A stretch of 5,119 nucleotides of DNA from an uncultured Eubacteriales bacterium. Its GTDB lineage: Bacteria > Bacillota_I > Bacilli_A > RF39 > UBA660. The stretch lies in NCBI GenBank assembly GCA_900321645.1, contig ONWZ01000138.1, positions 1-5,119 on the forward strand. Reading direction: 5' to 3'. The notes under the pieces were generated by a model. The model worked only from the letters and a program-made list of their open reading frames with translations, searched no databases and had not been told where the DNA came from. The translations under genes were made by a program, and so were the position numbers. Each line of letters opens with the position of its first letter. The first letter of the stretch is position 1. Positions 1 through 5,071 of the stretch are shown here, piece by piece.

Positions 1-1240
1 TTACTTCCGTATAACTATTTTCATAATCAGGTATCGTATCCCCATTACCAGTTTTTAAAACGCCATCTTTAGCAACAACTTCATAATTATCTACCCCATA
101 TTCGTAGTATGCTCTGGCATTATCAAAATCAAGATAACTAACATCATATTCTTCATATTCTCTTCTTTGTTCATTTTTATATGGATCATATACTCTAACA
201 ATCGTCTTACTCGAAGGAGCATTACCTAAAAATACTTCTTTAGTTTCAGTGCTAACATCATCCGTTGTTGATGAATACACTTCAGTTGTTTGCAAATATT
301 TGTCGCCAGTTGCTCCATTTTTAGCTAGTTTTTGAACTCCAATACCACCGCCAATCATAATTGAAGTAGCAACTAAGAATGAGATTAATCTTTTCCTAAT
401 TTCTTTTTTGTTACTCTTAATATTATCGGCATAGTGTTTACAATCGTCAATATTATCGGCATAATCTCTCGCAAGGTTTTTTATCTGCGGACGATTATCT
501 TTTATCTTTTCTAATAATTCCATGGCTTTTTCATTGATCATTACCTTAAAACCATTATTACCATCATGAATAAGTAATCCCTTAATTAAATCTAAATCAA
601 AGTAACTACTACTAATGCCGGCTTTTCGAATTTCAAATAACTTTTGTCTAATAAAAGCATTTTCTTCATTTTTTAAATCTATTTTTATTAAATCCCGTTT
701 GATGATTGTATTAAAATATGAAACATTAATATCTTCATTCTTTATATATGAATATAGTTGACTACCACCAGTCATTATTAATTCTAATTTAATTAAATCA
801 TAGGCTGTTTCATAAACTAATTCCACAATATGCTTTTCATTATCATAATCCATTGTATCTGATTTAATGATTTGTTTTAAATTATAAGCCATCTCGCTAA
901 CATATTCCTTAAGTTCTTGATTAGTTATATGTTTATCATTAAGACGCATATTTAACCACTCACAAGAGTTAAGTACTTTAAAATAGACATCATATTTTTC
1001 TAAATGATTGATTAAATTATTTAATTCTTTAATTCCATTAGAATAATCCATTTCATAATTGGCACGCGCTAGTCCCCCACTATGCGTATTTTTAACACTT
1101 GTATTAACACTATGTGAAATACTTTTTAAAACAGCTTCATACTCGGTCATATTAAAACCAATTTCACGAATGTTGGTAATCATTAATTCAGCGGCCTGAT
1201 ATAAACTTTTATATTTAATTGCTAAATCGGTTGTTTGCAT
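1..1240 (-). CDS. Unrecognised single-pass membrane protein, C-terminus cut by window edge
   Basis: The frame is open from the ATG at 1240-1238 to the window edge, 413 codons with no stop. I do not recognise the family. Residues 1 to about 280 are hydrophilic, look mostly helical and lack a signal peptide. A basic stretch (KKEIRKR) leads into one membrane segment at about residues 285-302 (LISFLVATSIMIGGGIGV). At least 110 Ser/Thr-, Asp- and Tyr-rich residues follow. The positive-inside rule predicts a cytoplasmic N-domain and an exported C-terminal part. Two ATGs are adjacent (1243 and 1240). The second is chosen because AGGGGGAG at 1245-1252 is almost touching the first. The gene has its own strong promoter and stands apart from hisS. 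The N-domain could be a sensor or scaffold, but nothing in the sequence assigns a role. That it is a real gene is near certain; its function is unknown. Confidence 0.85.
   Translation of the reverse strand, partial: MQTTDLAIKYKSLYQAAELMITNIREIGFNMTEYEAVLKSISHSVNTSVKNTHSGGLARANYEMDYSNGIKELNNLINHLEKYDVYFKVLNSCEWLNMRLNDKHITNQELKEYVSEMAYNLKQIIKSDTMDYDNEKHIVELVYETAYDLIKLELIMTGGSQLYSYIKNEDINVSYFNTIIKRDLIKIDLKNEENAFIRQKLFEIRKAGISSSYFDLDLIKGLLIHDGNNGFKVMINEKAMELLEKIKDNRPQIKNLARDYADNIDDCKHYADNIKSNKKEIRKRLISFLVATSIMIGGGIGVQKLAKNGATGDKYLQTTEVYSSTTDDVSTETKEVFLGNAPSSKTIVRVYDPYKNEQRREYEEYDVSYLDFDNARAYYEYGVDNYEVVAKDGVLKTGNGDTIPDYENSYTEV
419..463 (-). repeat. 15-bp direct repeat inside the membrane-protein gene
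   Basis: The 15-base word AATATTATCGGCATA occurs at 419-433 and again at 449-463. The offset is 30 bases, so the frame is kept and the peptide YADNI recurs ten residues apart just before the membrane segment. It looks like a small in-frame duplication in a helical juxtamembrane stretch. Confidence 0.7.
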
Positions 1241-1266
1241 CATTCTCCCCCTAAAACTAGTTATAT

Positions 1267-1295
1267 ATAATAATACATTTACATACTTTTGTCAA
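1267..1295 (-). promoter_or_regulatory. Strong sigma-A-type promoter of the membrane-protein gene
   Basis: On the minus strand a perfect TTGACA (-35, 1290-1295) is followed after exactly 17 bases by TATTAT (-10, 1267-1272). Transcription would start near 1260, leaving a leader of about 20 bases that holds the AGGGGGAG ribosome site. Confidence 0.85.
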
Positions 1296-1297
1296 AG

Positions 1298-1318
1298 AAA
1301 AAAGAGCATTGCTGCTCT
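1298..1318 (-). terminator. Intrinsic terminator of the small unit upstream of the membrane-protein gene
   Basis: Read on the minus strand, AGAGCA and TGCTCT form a 6-bp stem around the loop GCAA, followed at once by a run of six T (1303-1298). It lies just upstream of the next promoter's -35 box, so it insulates the membrane-protein gene from transcripts coming from 1520-1319. The stem is short but the tetraloop and U-tract fit an intrinsic terminator. Confidence 0.7.
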
Positions 1319-1342
1319 ATTTATAATCTATTTTTTATGTAA

Positions 1343-1492
1343 TTATCCATAAATGGATTTTTTTATTAAAGTCTTTGCTCTACCAAATTCCTCTTGCTCT
1401 TTGTAAATGTCATGCATATCAACATTTGCAAAATTAGTTTTACTATCTACATTACCGGATTCAGATACAAAATATCCTCCCTTGGAAGTATA
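1343..1492 (-). CDS. Possible small protein gene or gene remnant without a clean start
   Basis: A frame open from 1492 to a TAA at 1343-1345 encodes about 49 residues. Its codons look ordinary for this genome, and the C-terminal half is amphipathic (KEQEEFGRAKTLIKKSIYG). The only in-frame ATG is at 1417-1415, giving 24 residues with no ribosome site. A good ribosome site (AAGGGAGGA, 1475-1483) lies upstream, but its correctly spaced TTG (1470-1468) is in another frame and stops after seven codons. A single-base shift would join the two. It could be a decayed or frameshifted small gene, a sequencing error, or chance openness inside a small RNA. I do not recognise the protein. Confidence 0.3.
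   Translation of the reverse strand, partial: YTSKGGYFVSESGNVDSKTNFANVDMHDIYKEQEEFGRAKTLIKKSIYG
1475..1483 (-). promoter_or_regulatory. Orphan ribosome binding site
   Basis: AAGGGAGGA on the minus strand is a close Shine-Dalgarno match. Five bases later comes a TTG codon that opens only a seven-codon frame. No ATG or GTG lies at workable spacing. It suggests that the short unit here is, or was, translated. Confidence 0.45.
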
Positions 1493-1520
1493 TTATATAT
1501 CGAATTAATTTAGAATACAA
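1492..1520 (-). promoter_or_regulatory. Probable promoter of the small unit between hisS and the membrane-protein gene
   Basis: A consensus TATAAT (-10, 1492-1497) lies 17 bases below a weak -35, TTGTAT (1515-1520, three of six matches). The predicted start near 1485 is almost on top of the ribosome site at 1475-1483. The 8-base palindrome ACAATTGT overlaps the -35 region and could be an operator or chance. Confidence 0.5.
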
Positions 1521-1552
1521 TTGTTCTATATTAATTTTACATACTACTTTAC

Positions 1553-1583
1553 AAAAAATAACTTATTATTAAAATAAGTTATT
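1553..1583 (-). terminator. hisS terminator overlapping the hisS stop codon
   Basis: On the minus strand AATAACTTATT (1583-1573) and AATAAGTTATT (1567-1557) form a perfect 11-bp stem with a 5-base loop. A run of six T (1558-1553) follows. The 5' arm contains the hisS TAA codon (1581-1579), so the hairpin can fold only after the last ribosome leaves. The stem is A/T-rich but long, and the call is well supported by position. Confidence 0.8.
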
Positions 1584-2844
1584 TTCGTAAATATTTAATT
1601 AAGTCATCAAAGTTATATGAATACTCTACTTTTTCTTCCATATCTTTAATCTTATATACACCACTATTTACTTCATTTTCACCAATAATCATCACATATT
1701 TAATATTATTTTTTTCAGCATATTCGAAGCACTTACCAACCTTTTTCTTATTCATTTCAATAAGGACGCGATACCCTTCTTCTCTTAAAAGAGAGGCTAA
1801 TTTTAATGTATCAATATTGGTATCAAGTGGCACCATATAAATATCAATTAATCTAGTTTTCTCCATTTCCTGTTTTAAGATAACAAAGATGGGCTCAAGT
1901 CCAAATGATAATCCAACAGCCGGATAACTATTACCATTATTCATAAAATTAGTAATTATCTTATCATATCTTCCCCCACCGCCAATGGCAGATGTCATTC
2001 TTTTCTGTTTGTCATAAAATTCAAAGACAATTCCAGTATAAATTGATAATCCTCTAGCTAATGTTGGAGTAAATTCACATCTATCTTTGATATTTAATTC
2101 AATCAAATAACTATTAACTTCATCTAGTTCAGATACGCCTTCCTTAACTAAATCATTATCTATTTCTTTGTATTCGTCATATTTCATTTCAAATAATTTA
2201 AATAATTCATTAATTGTTTTATCACTAATATTTAATTCTTTCAACATATCAATTAATTCATTACGACTTACTTTTTCTAATTTATCAATTATTCCGATAA
2301 CGCTATCTGTTTTTTCTTTAGGAATACCTGCATATTCAATAAGTCCACTCATTAATTTGCGGTTATTATATTTAACAACTGCATCGATTCCTAATTCACG
2401 GTATGTATTAATAGCCATTAATATTTGTTCTGCTTCAATATACCTGTTATCAATACCAACTACATCAACATCACATTGATAAAATTCTCTTGTTCTTCCT
2501 GCTTTGACTGGGCCATTACGAAAAACTCTTCCTATTTCATATCTACGAAATGGCAAAACTAAATCTTTATTAAGTCCTACGACTTTACAAAATGGTACCG
2601 TTAAATCATATCTAAGTCCTAAATCTCTTTCGCCTTGATCAGTTAAACGATATATTTCACTAAGAATTTCGGCATCATCACTATATTTATAACTCAAAAG
2701 TTCATAATAGTTCACGATCGGTGTTTCGATTGGTAAATAGCCATATCTCTCAAAATTCTTTCTTAGGATATCTAAAATATCGTTTCTAATTCTCATATCA
2801 CTAGGCATGTAATCATAAGTGCCTTTAACATTCATAAGTTTCAT
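1579..2844 (-). CDS. hisS: Histidyl-tRNA synthetase
   Basis: This cytoplasmic enzyme activates histidine with ATP and charges tRNA-His. The 421-residue product has class II motif 1 around PIETPIVNYYELL (39-50) and motif 2 around FRRYEIGRVFRNGPVKAGRTREF (99-121, described in two parts: FRRYEIGRVF, then GRTREF). It also has the HisRS signature LARGLSIYTG (262-271), a glycine-rich SAIGGGGRYDKI (285-296), motif 3 around AVGLSFGLEPI (309-319) and an anticodon-binding domain from about 333 to the end. Length is normal for the family. The start at 2844 is preferred over an in-frame ATG at 2862 because GAGGTGAT (2849-2856) is correctly placed for it. Motif 2 lacks the common ERPQ, and motif 3 has Pro318 where most HisRS have Arg. 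This suggests a divergent subfamily rather than decay, since everything else is intact. The gene follows the M20 gene by 58 bases with no terminator between, so it is probably under the histidine attenuator as well as its own promoter. Confidence 0.96.
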   Translation of the reverse strand: MKLMNVKGTYDYMPSDMRIRNDILDILRKNFERYGYLPIETPIVNYYELLSYKYSDDAEILSEIYRLTDQGERDLGLRYDLTVPFCKVVGLNKDLVLPFRRYEIGRVFRNGPVKAGRTREFYQCDVDVVGIDNRYIEAEQILMAINTYRELGIDAVVKYNNRKLMSGLIEYAGIPKEKTDSVIGIIDKLEKVSRNELIDMLKELNISDKTINELFKLFEMKYDEYKEIDNDLVKEGVSELDEVNSYLIELNIKDRCEFTPTLARGLSIYTGIVFEFYDKQKRMTSAIGGGGRYDKIITNFMNNGNSYPAVGLSFGLEPIFVILKQEMEKTRLIDIYMVPLDTNIDTLKLASLLREEGYRVLIEMNKKKVGKCFEYAEKNNIKYVMIIGENEVNSGVYKIKDMEEKVEYSYNFDDLIKYLRK

Positions 2845-2870
2845 ATTTATCACCTCATTCATTCATTTGT

Positions 2871-2899
2871 ATTATATCATATGATTATTATTTTTTAAA
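2871..2899 (-). promoter_or_regulatory. Probable internal promoter of hisS (extended -10)
   Basis: On the minus strand TGATATAAT (2879-2871) is an extended -10 with a consensus hexamer. TTTAAA (2899-2894) sits 17 bases upstream and matches four of six -35 positions. The start would fall near 2864, just before the hisS ribosome site. The 10-base palindrome ATCATATGAT (2876-2885) overlaps the upstream edge of the -10. This promoter would give hisS a basal supply independent of the attenuated upstream promoter. Confidence 0.6.
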
Positions 2900-2902
2900 T
2901 TA

Positions 2903-3949
2903 TTACGATAATTCTTTTATTATTTTTTTATATACTTCGATTATCTTATCATAGCTATCCCTTAAAATATATTCATCACTTTGGTGTGCTGTTATCGGTC
3001 CTGGACCAAGAATCAAAATCTTTTTATTATCGATTAATGAAGCCTCTGTAACATAATTTAGCCCCATACACTCAGCATCACAAATACTCATAATTATATT
3101 TTTAAATTCATTTGATTCCGTCATGGCTGATGATAGATTATTAATTATATTAACTGAAGCCATATATTTCTTTGCAAGTTTATATATCTTTGTTTTAATC
3201 TCTTTTTCTTGCTTTCTATCGATTGTTCTAAAGTCAAAGGATACTTGACAATTATCAGCAACTTTATTTATGGCATCCCCGCCCTTAATTTTCCCTAGAT
3301 TGAACGTCGTATATGGTATTTCATATAAATCATTCTTTGTTTCTTTAATTGATTCACTATAATCTTTTAGTTCGTTAATAAATGAAACGGCTTTATATAT
3401 GGCATTATCACCCTTCATTGGCTCGCTAGAGTGAGCGCTCCTACCGACAAAACTAACCTCAAATTCCAGACAGCCTTTATTAGCAAGTGCGGGCACATTA
3501 TAAGTAGGCTCTGGAAAAACTAAAATATCAGGGAATTCTTTTCTAATAAGTAACTTTCTCATACCTTCAAAATTTATTTCTTCATCATAGGTAAAATAAA
3601 TTGTCACTGGATACTTATTATCTATTTCCATTAAAGCATTGATTAATGCCGCTATTCCACCCTTCATATCAGCTACTCCTAACCCATACATTCTATCACC
3701 ATCGATAGTTAATTTAAATGGTTCATATGTCCAAAAAGGAGAACTATTAACCGTATCAGTGTGACATACAAATCCTAAATTACCATTTCCTCTTTTAGCA
3801 ACCAATACGCTCTTATTATCATCACCAAATTCTTCAAATGAGAAACCGAGTGGTAATAATATGTTTTTTAAATAATCTCGCATACTTTTATTTTCTAAAT
3901 CATTAATTGTATTTATTTTAATTAAATCTTTAAGTATTTCACTTCTCAT
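2903..3949 (-). CDS. M20-family metallopeptidase/deacylase (ArgE/DapE/ACY1-like)
   Basis: Family members are two-metal amidohydrolases acting on acyl-amino acids or small peptides. The 348-residue product, with no signal peptide and so cytoplasmic, carries the full metal and catalytic set. This comprises H63 and D65 in CHTDTV, D94 in VADMKGG, E123/E124 in YDEE, E147 in PEPT and H322 in TAHQSDEY. A dimerisation (lid) domain at about 155-265 includes GRSAHSSEP. The start at 3949 is chosen over an upstream in-frame ATG (4018) because GGAGG (3955-3959) sits five bases before it, and the longer start lies inside the upstream terminator region. Substrate cannot be read from sequence: acetylornithine deacetylase, DapE and dipeptidases share these motifs. 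It sits directly behind a His-codon attenuator and ahead of hisS. From that I infer that it yields or handles histidine, perhaps as an Xaa-His dipeptidase or N-acyl-histidine hydrolase. Family is very likely; substrate is inference. Confidence 0.9.
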   Translation of the reverse strand: MRSEILKDLIKINTINDLENKSMRDYLKNILLPLGFSFEEFGDDNKSVLVAKRGNGNLGFVCHTDTVNSSPFWTYEPFKLTIDGDRMYGLGVADMKGGIAALINALMEIDNKYPVTIYFTYDEEINFEGMRKLLIRKEFPDILVFPEPTYNVPALANKGCLEFEVSFVGRSAHSSEPMKGDNAIYKAVSFINELKDYSESIKETKNDLYEIPYTTFNLGKIKGGDAINKVADNCQVSFDFRTIDRKQEKEIKTKIYKLAKKYMASVNIINNLSSAMTESNEFKNIIMSICDAECMGLNYVTEASLIDNKKILILGPGPITAHQSDEYILRDSYDKIIEVYKKIIKELS

Positions 3950-3975
3950 AATTACCTCCATTATATTTTTATAAC

Positions 3976-4008
3976 AAAAAAATGCTATACAGTAGTACCT
4001 GTATAGCA
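3976..4008 (-). terminator. Attenuator terminator hairpin (segments 4:5)
   Basis: On the minus strand TGCTATACAG (4008-3999) and CTGTATAGCA (3992-3983) form a perfect 10-bp stem around a 6-base loop, followed by seven T (3982-3976). It lies only about 30 bases before the M20 start codon and downstream of the leader peptide. Its 5' arm and loop can instead pair with segment 3, which marks it as a conditional terminator rather than a simple gene end. Confidence 0.9.
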
Positions 4009-4040
4009 TATATGTCAATAATATCTAATACAAGCACTAC
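3992..4040 (-). promoter_or_regulatory. Antiterminator helix (segments 3:4)
   Basis: On the minus strand GTAGTGCTTGTAT (4040-4028) can pair with ATACAGGTACTAC (4004-3992) over 13 contiguous pairs, two of them G-U. The loop is 23 bases. It consumes six of the ten bases of the terminator's 5' arm and the whole loop, so it excludes the terminator. Confidence 0.8.
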
Positions 4041-4054
4041 AAATAGCACTTGTA
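4029..4054 (-). promoter_or_regulatory. Anti-antiterminator hairpin (segments 2:3)
   Basis: On the minus strand TACAAGTGCTA (4054-4044), loop TTTG, and TAGTGCTTGTA (4039-4029) form an 11-bp stem with two G-U pairs. It locks up segment 3 and so lets the terminator fold. It cannot coexist with the segment 1:2 helix, which uses the same segment 2 bases. Confidence 0.8.
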
Positions 4055-4068
4055 CCTACAACATTTTT

Positions 4069-4134
4069 TTAATGTCGTATTAACAAGTGCAGATTATTAT
4101 GACGATGATGCTTTCTTATTATTATTTTAAACAT
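4069..4134 (-). CDS. Histidine-rich leader peptide of the attenuator
   Basis: A 21-codon frame starts with ATG at 4134-4132 and ends with TAA at 4071-4069. AAAGGAAG (4143-4150) serves as ribosome site, with slightly long spacing. After MFKIII the peptide is RKHHRHNNLHLLIRH, so five of 21 residues are His, three of them in the four codons 9-12. Codons 15-18 (CTG CAC TTG T) are pairing segment 1 of the attenuator, so the ribosome's position on this ORF decides the RNA fold. The peptide itself probably has no function; its translation senses charged tRNA-His. The gene lies about 20 bases into the transcript from the promoter at 4159-4187. It is the functional counterpart of hisL in enterobacteria, reached here in front of a different set of genes. 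Confidence 0.85.
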   Translation of the reverse strand: MFKIIIRKHHRHNNLHLLIRH

Positions 4135-4158
4135 AATAATCGCTTCCTTTCACAAAGT

Positions 4159-4187
4159 ATATTACCATTTTTTTAATTTAATGTCAA
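4159..4187 (-). promoter_or_regulatory. Strong promoter of the leader, M20 and hisS transcript
   Basis: On the minus strand a perfect TTGACA (4187-4182) is followed after 17 bases by TAATAT (4164-4159), preceded by TGG to make an extended -10. The -35 begins one base after the stop codon of the M15 gene. Transcription should start near 4152, about 18 bases before the leader-peptide ATG. Confidence 0.88.
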
Positions 4188-4188
4188 A

Positions 4189-5046
4189 TTAATACTGTTT
4201 AATCTCAATTGCGTCAATCACGCTACCATTACCAGCGTATCCATTATTATAATCATTAGTATTATAATTTTTGCCATCTACCCACGGTAGCCATCTTTTT
4301 TTGTTTTTAACATGGACACGATATTTGACATTGCCTTGAATTGCGACATCCGTTATCGCTCTTCCCATAATCCCAGCATAATCACTACGACCCGCAACTT
4401 CCGGTAACCATTTGCCATTAACTCTCGCACGATACCTATATTTATCAACATACAATGCATCCATAGTTACACCAAATACTCCCGCATAATCATTATCAGA
4501 AAAACTAACATTTGGATACCATTTTCTTTTTAAGCCGTGGCTTTGATATAATTTTCCATTATCTTCATACTGTGTACCCGTATATTTTTCTACTTCACTG
4601 ACACTGATATGAAAATAATCGTATGGATTAGTCCAATATGATCCATTTCCTCTTGATTCATCACCATAGTATGTTCCATTCTTTCTTATATCTAAATGAG
4701 TATAATTTTTATCAATATAAGCGACTCCGGTAAAACCAAGTTCATATGCGACACAACAAATAATTTTACTTGGAATTATTTTCCCATCTTTATCATAATA
4801 ACAGCAATCTACTGCTAATCCTTCACTATGTCTTCCCGCAAAGCCATTTTGCTGTTTGTCATAATATGCACATCGGTACCCAGAAGAAATAATACATTTA
4901 CTGGCATGTACTTTAGCAAATAAAACTTCTAATTTATCTATCAACTCTTTTGATATCCTTGTAATAGCGCAATGTGGACACCTAAATTCATTTGAATTAA
5001 AATGATTTGTTATTTGCGTATTTGCTGGATACTTAATAACCCCCAT
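4189..5046 (-). CDS. M15-type peptidoglycan peptidase with C-terminal W-rich repeats (endolysin-like)
   Basis: The 285-residue product begins with a peptidase M15 (D-Ala-D-Ala carboxypeptidase/endolysin) domain, roughly residues 10-150. Visible hallmarks are NHFNSNEFRCPHC (14-26), SGYR (55-58), the zinc motif H73-SEGLAV-D80 and the second ligand in THLD (H117). The domain would cut peptide cross-links of peptidoglycan. Residues 166-283 hold three degenerate repeats centred on KRKWYPNV, YRARVNGKWLPEV and YRVHVKNKKRWLPWV, each followed by YAG and a hydrophobic end. They resemble clostridial hydrophobic W (ChW) cell-wall repeats. The N-terminus has no signal peptide, so export would need a holin, lysis or another route, as with phage endolysins. 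Eight Cys fall in the first 98 residues. The start has a good ribosome site (AGAGGTGAT). The gene stands alone between two terminator/promoter boundaries, so it is probably monocistronic and perhaps phage-derived. Enzyme class is confident; repeat family is tentative. Confidence 0.88.
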   Translation of the reverse strand: MGVIKYPANTQITNHFNSNEFRCPHCAITRISKELIDKLEVLFAKVHASKCIISSGYRCAYYDKQQNGFAGRHSEGLAVDCCYYDKDGKIIPSKIICCVAYELGFTGVAYIDKNYTHLDIRKNGTYYGDESRGNGSYWTNPYDYFHISVSEVEKYTGTQYEDNGKLYQSHGLKRKWYPNVSFSDNDYAGVFGVTMDALYVDKYRYRARVNGKWLPEVAGRSDYAGIMGRAITDVAIQGNVKYRVHVKNKKRWLPWVDGKNYNTNDYNNGYAGNGSVIDAIEIKQY

Positions 5047-5063
5047 ATCATCACCTCTAATGC

Positions 5064-5069
5064 ATTATA
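5064..5069 (-). promoter_or_regulatory. Possible -10 box of the M15 peptidase gene
   Basis: A consensus TATAAT lies 17 bases before the M15 start codon on the minus strand, just after the upstream terminator. No recognisable -35 is found: at 17-base spacing the hexamer is TATAAG. The start would be very close to the ribosome site, so this assignment is weak. Confidence 0.35.
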
Positions 5070-5071
5070 TG

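Larger units (their letters stand above)
3976..4153 (-). promoter_or_regulatory. Histidine-responsive ribosome-mediated transcription attenuator
   Basis: Five segments can pair in alternative ways. Segment 1 (4090-4083, GCACTTGT, inside leader codons 15-18) pairs perfectly over 8 bp with segment 2 (4053-4046, ACAAGTGC). A 7-bp inner helix at 4078-4072/4064-4058 adds to this. Segment 2 (4054-4044) also forms an 11-bp hairpin with segment 3 (4039-4029). Segment 3 (4040-4028) pairs over 13 bp, with two wobbles, with segment 4 (4004-3992), the 5' arm and loop of the terminator. Stalling at the HHRH codons leaves segment 1 free, so 1:2 and 3:4 form and transcription continues. A ribosome at the stop codon masks segment 1, so 2:3 and 4:5 form and transcription ends. 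The pairings are seen in the sequence. The mechanism follows the known his attenuator of enterobacteria. The regulated genes (M20, probably hisS) are inferred from position. Confidence 0.85.

Noticed and set aside
1..3. TTA at the window start as the stop codon of the membrane-protein gene
   Set aside because: The gene's codons begin at positions 2, 5, 8 and so on; the TTA at 1-3 is out of frame, so the gene continues past the edge.
1499..1578. Promoter or gene in the spacer just below hisS beyond the listed elements
   Set aside because: Apart from the terminator, the -35 region and the short ACAATTGT palindrome, I see nothing with coding or structural character.
2168..2479. A 103-codon open frame on the plus strand
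   Set aside because: It lies wholly inside hisS on the other strand, has no ribosome site and reads as low-complexity Ser/Leu/Ile/Asn; it is a shadow of hisS.
2845..2862. Longer in-frame start for hisS at 2862
   Set aside because: The six extra codons contain the ribosome site that fits the ATG at 2844.
3983..4008. The M20 leader hairpin as a terminator on the plus strand or a bidirectional one
   Set aside because: On the plus strand it is followed by TATATGTC, with no T-tract, and no plus-strand gene precedes it.
3950..4018. Longer in-frame start for the M20 peptidase at 4018
   Set aside because: The extra 23 residues have no ribosome site, match nothing in the M20 family and would be coded by the attenuator terminator. 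The GGAGG at 3955-3959 fits the start at 3949.
4013..4018. A perfect TTGACA just upstream of the M20 terminator hairpin
   Set aside because: No -10 box lies 15-19 bases downstream; the expected place is inside the terminator loop and reads CTACTG. It is taken as chance within the leader.
3976..4153. T-box riboswitch in front of the M20/hisS unit
   Set aside because: No AGGGTGGNACCGCG-like T-box sequence or specifier-loop layout is visible, and a His-rich leader peptide with alternative helices explains the terminator better.
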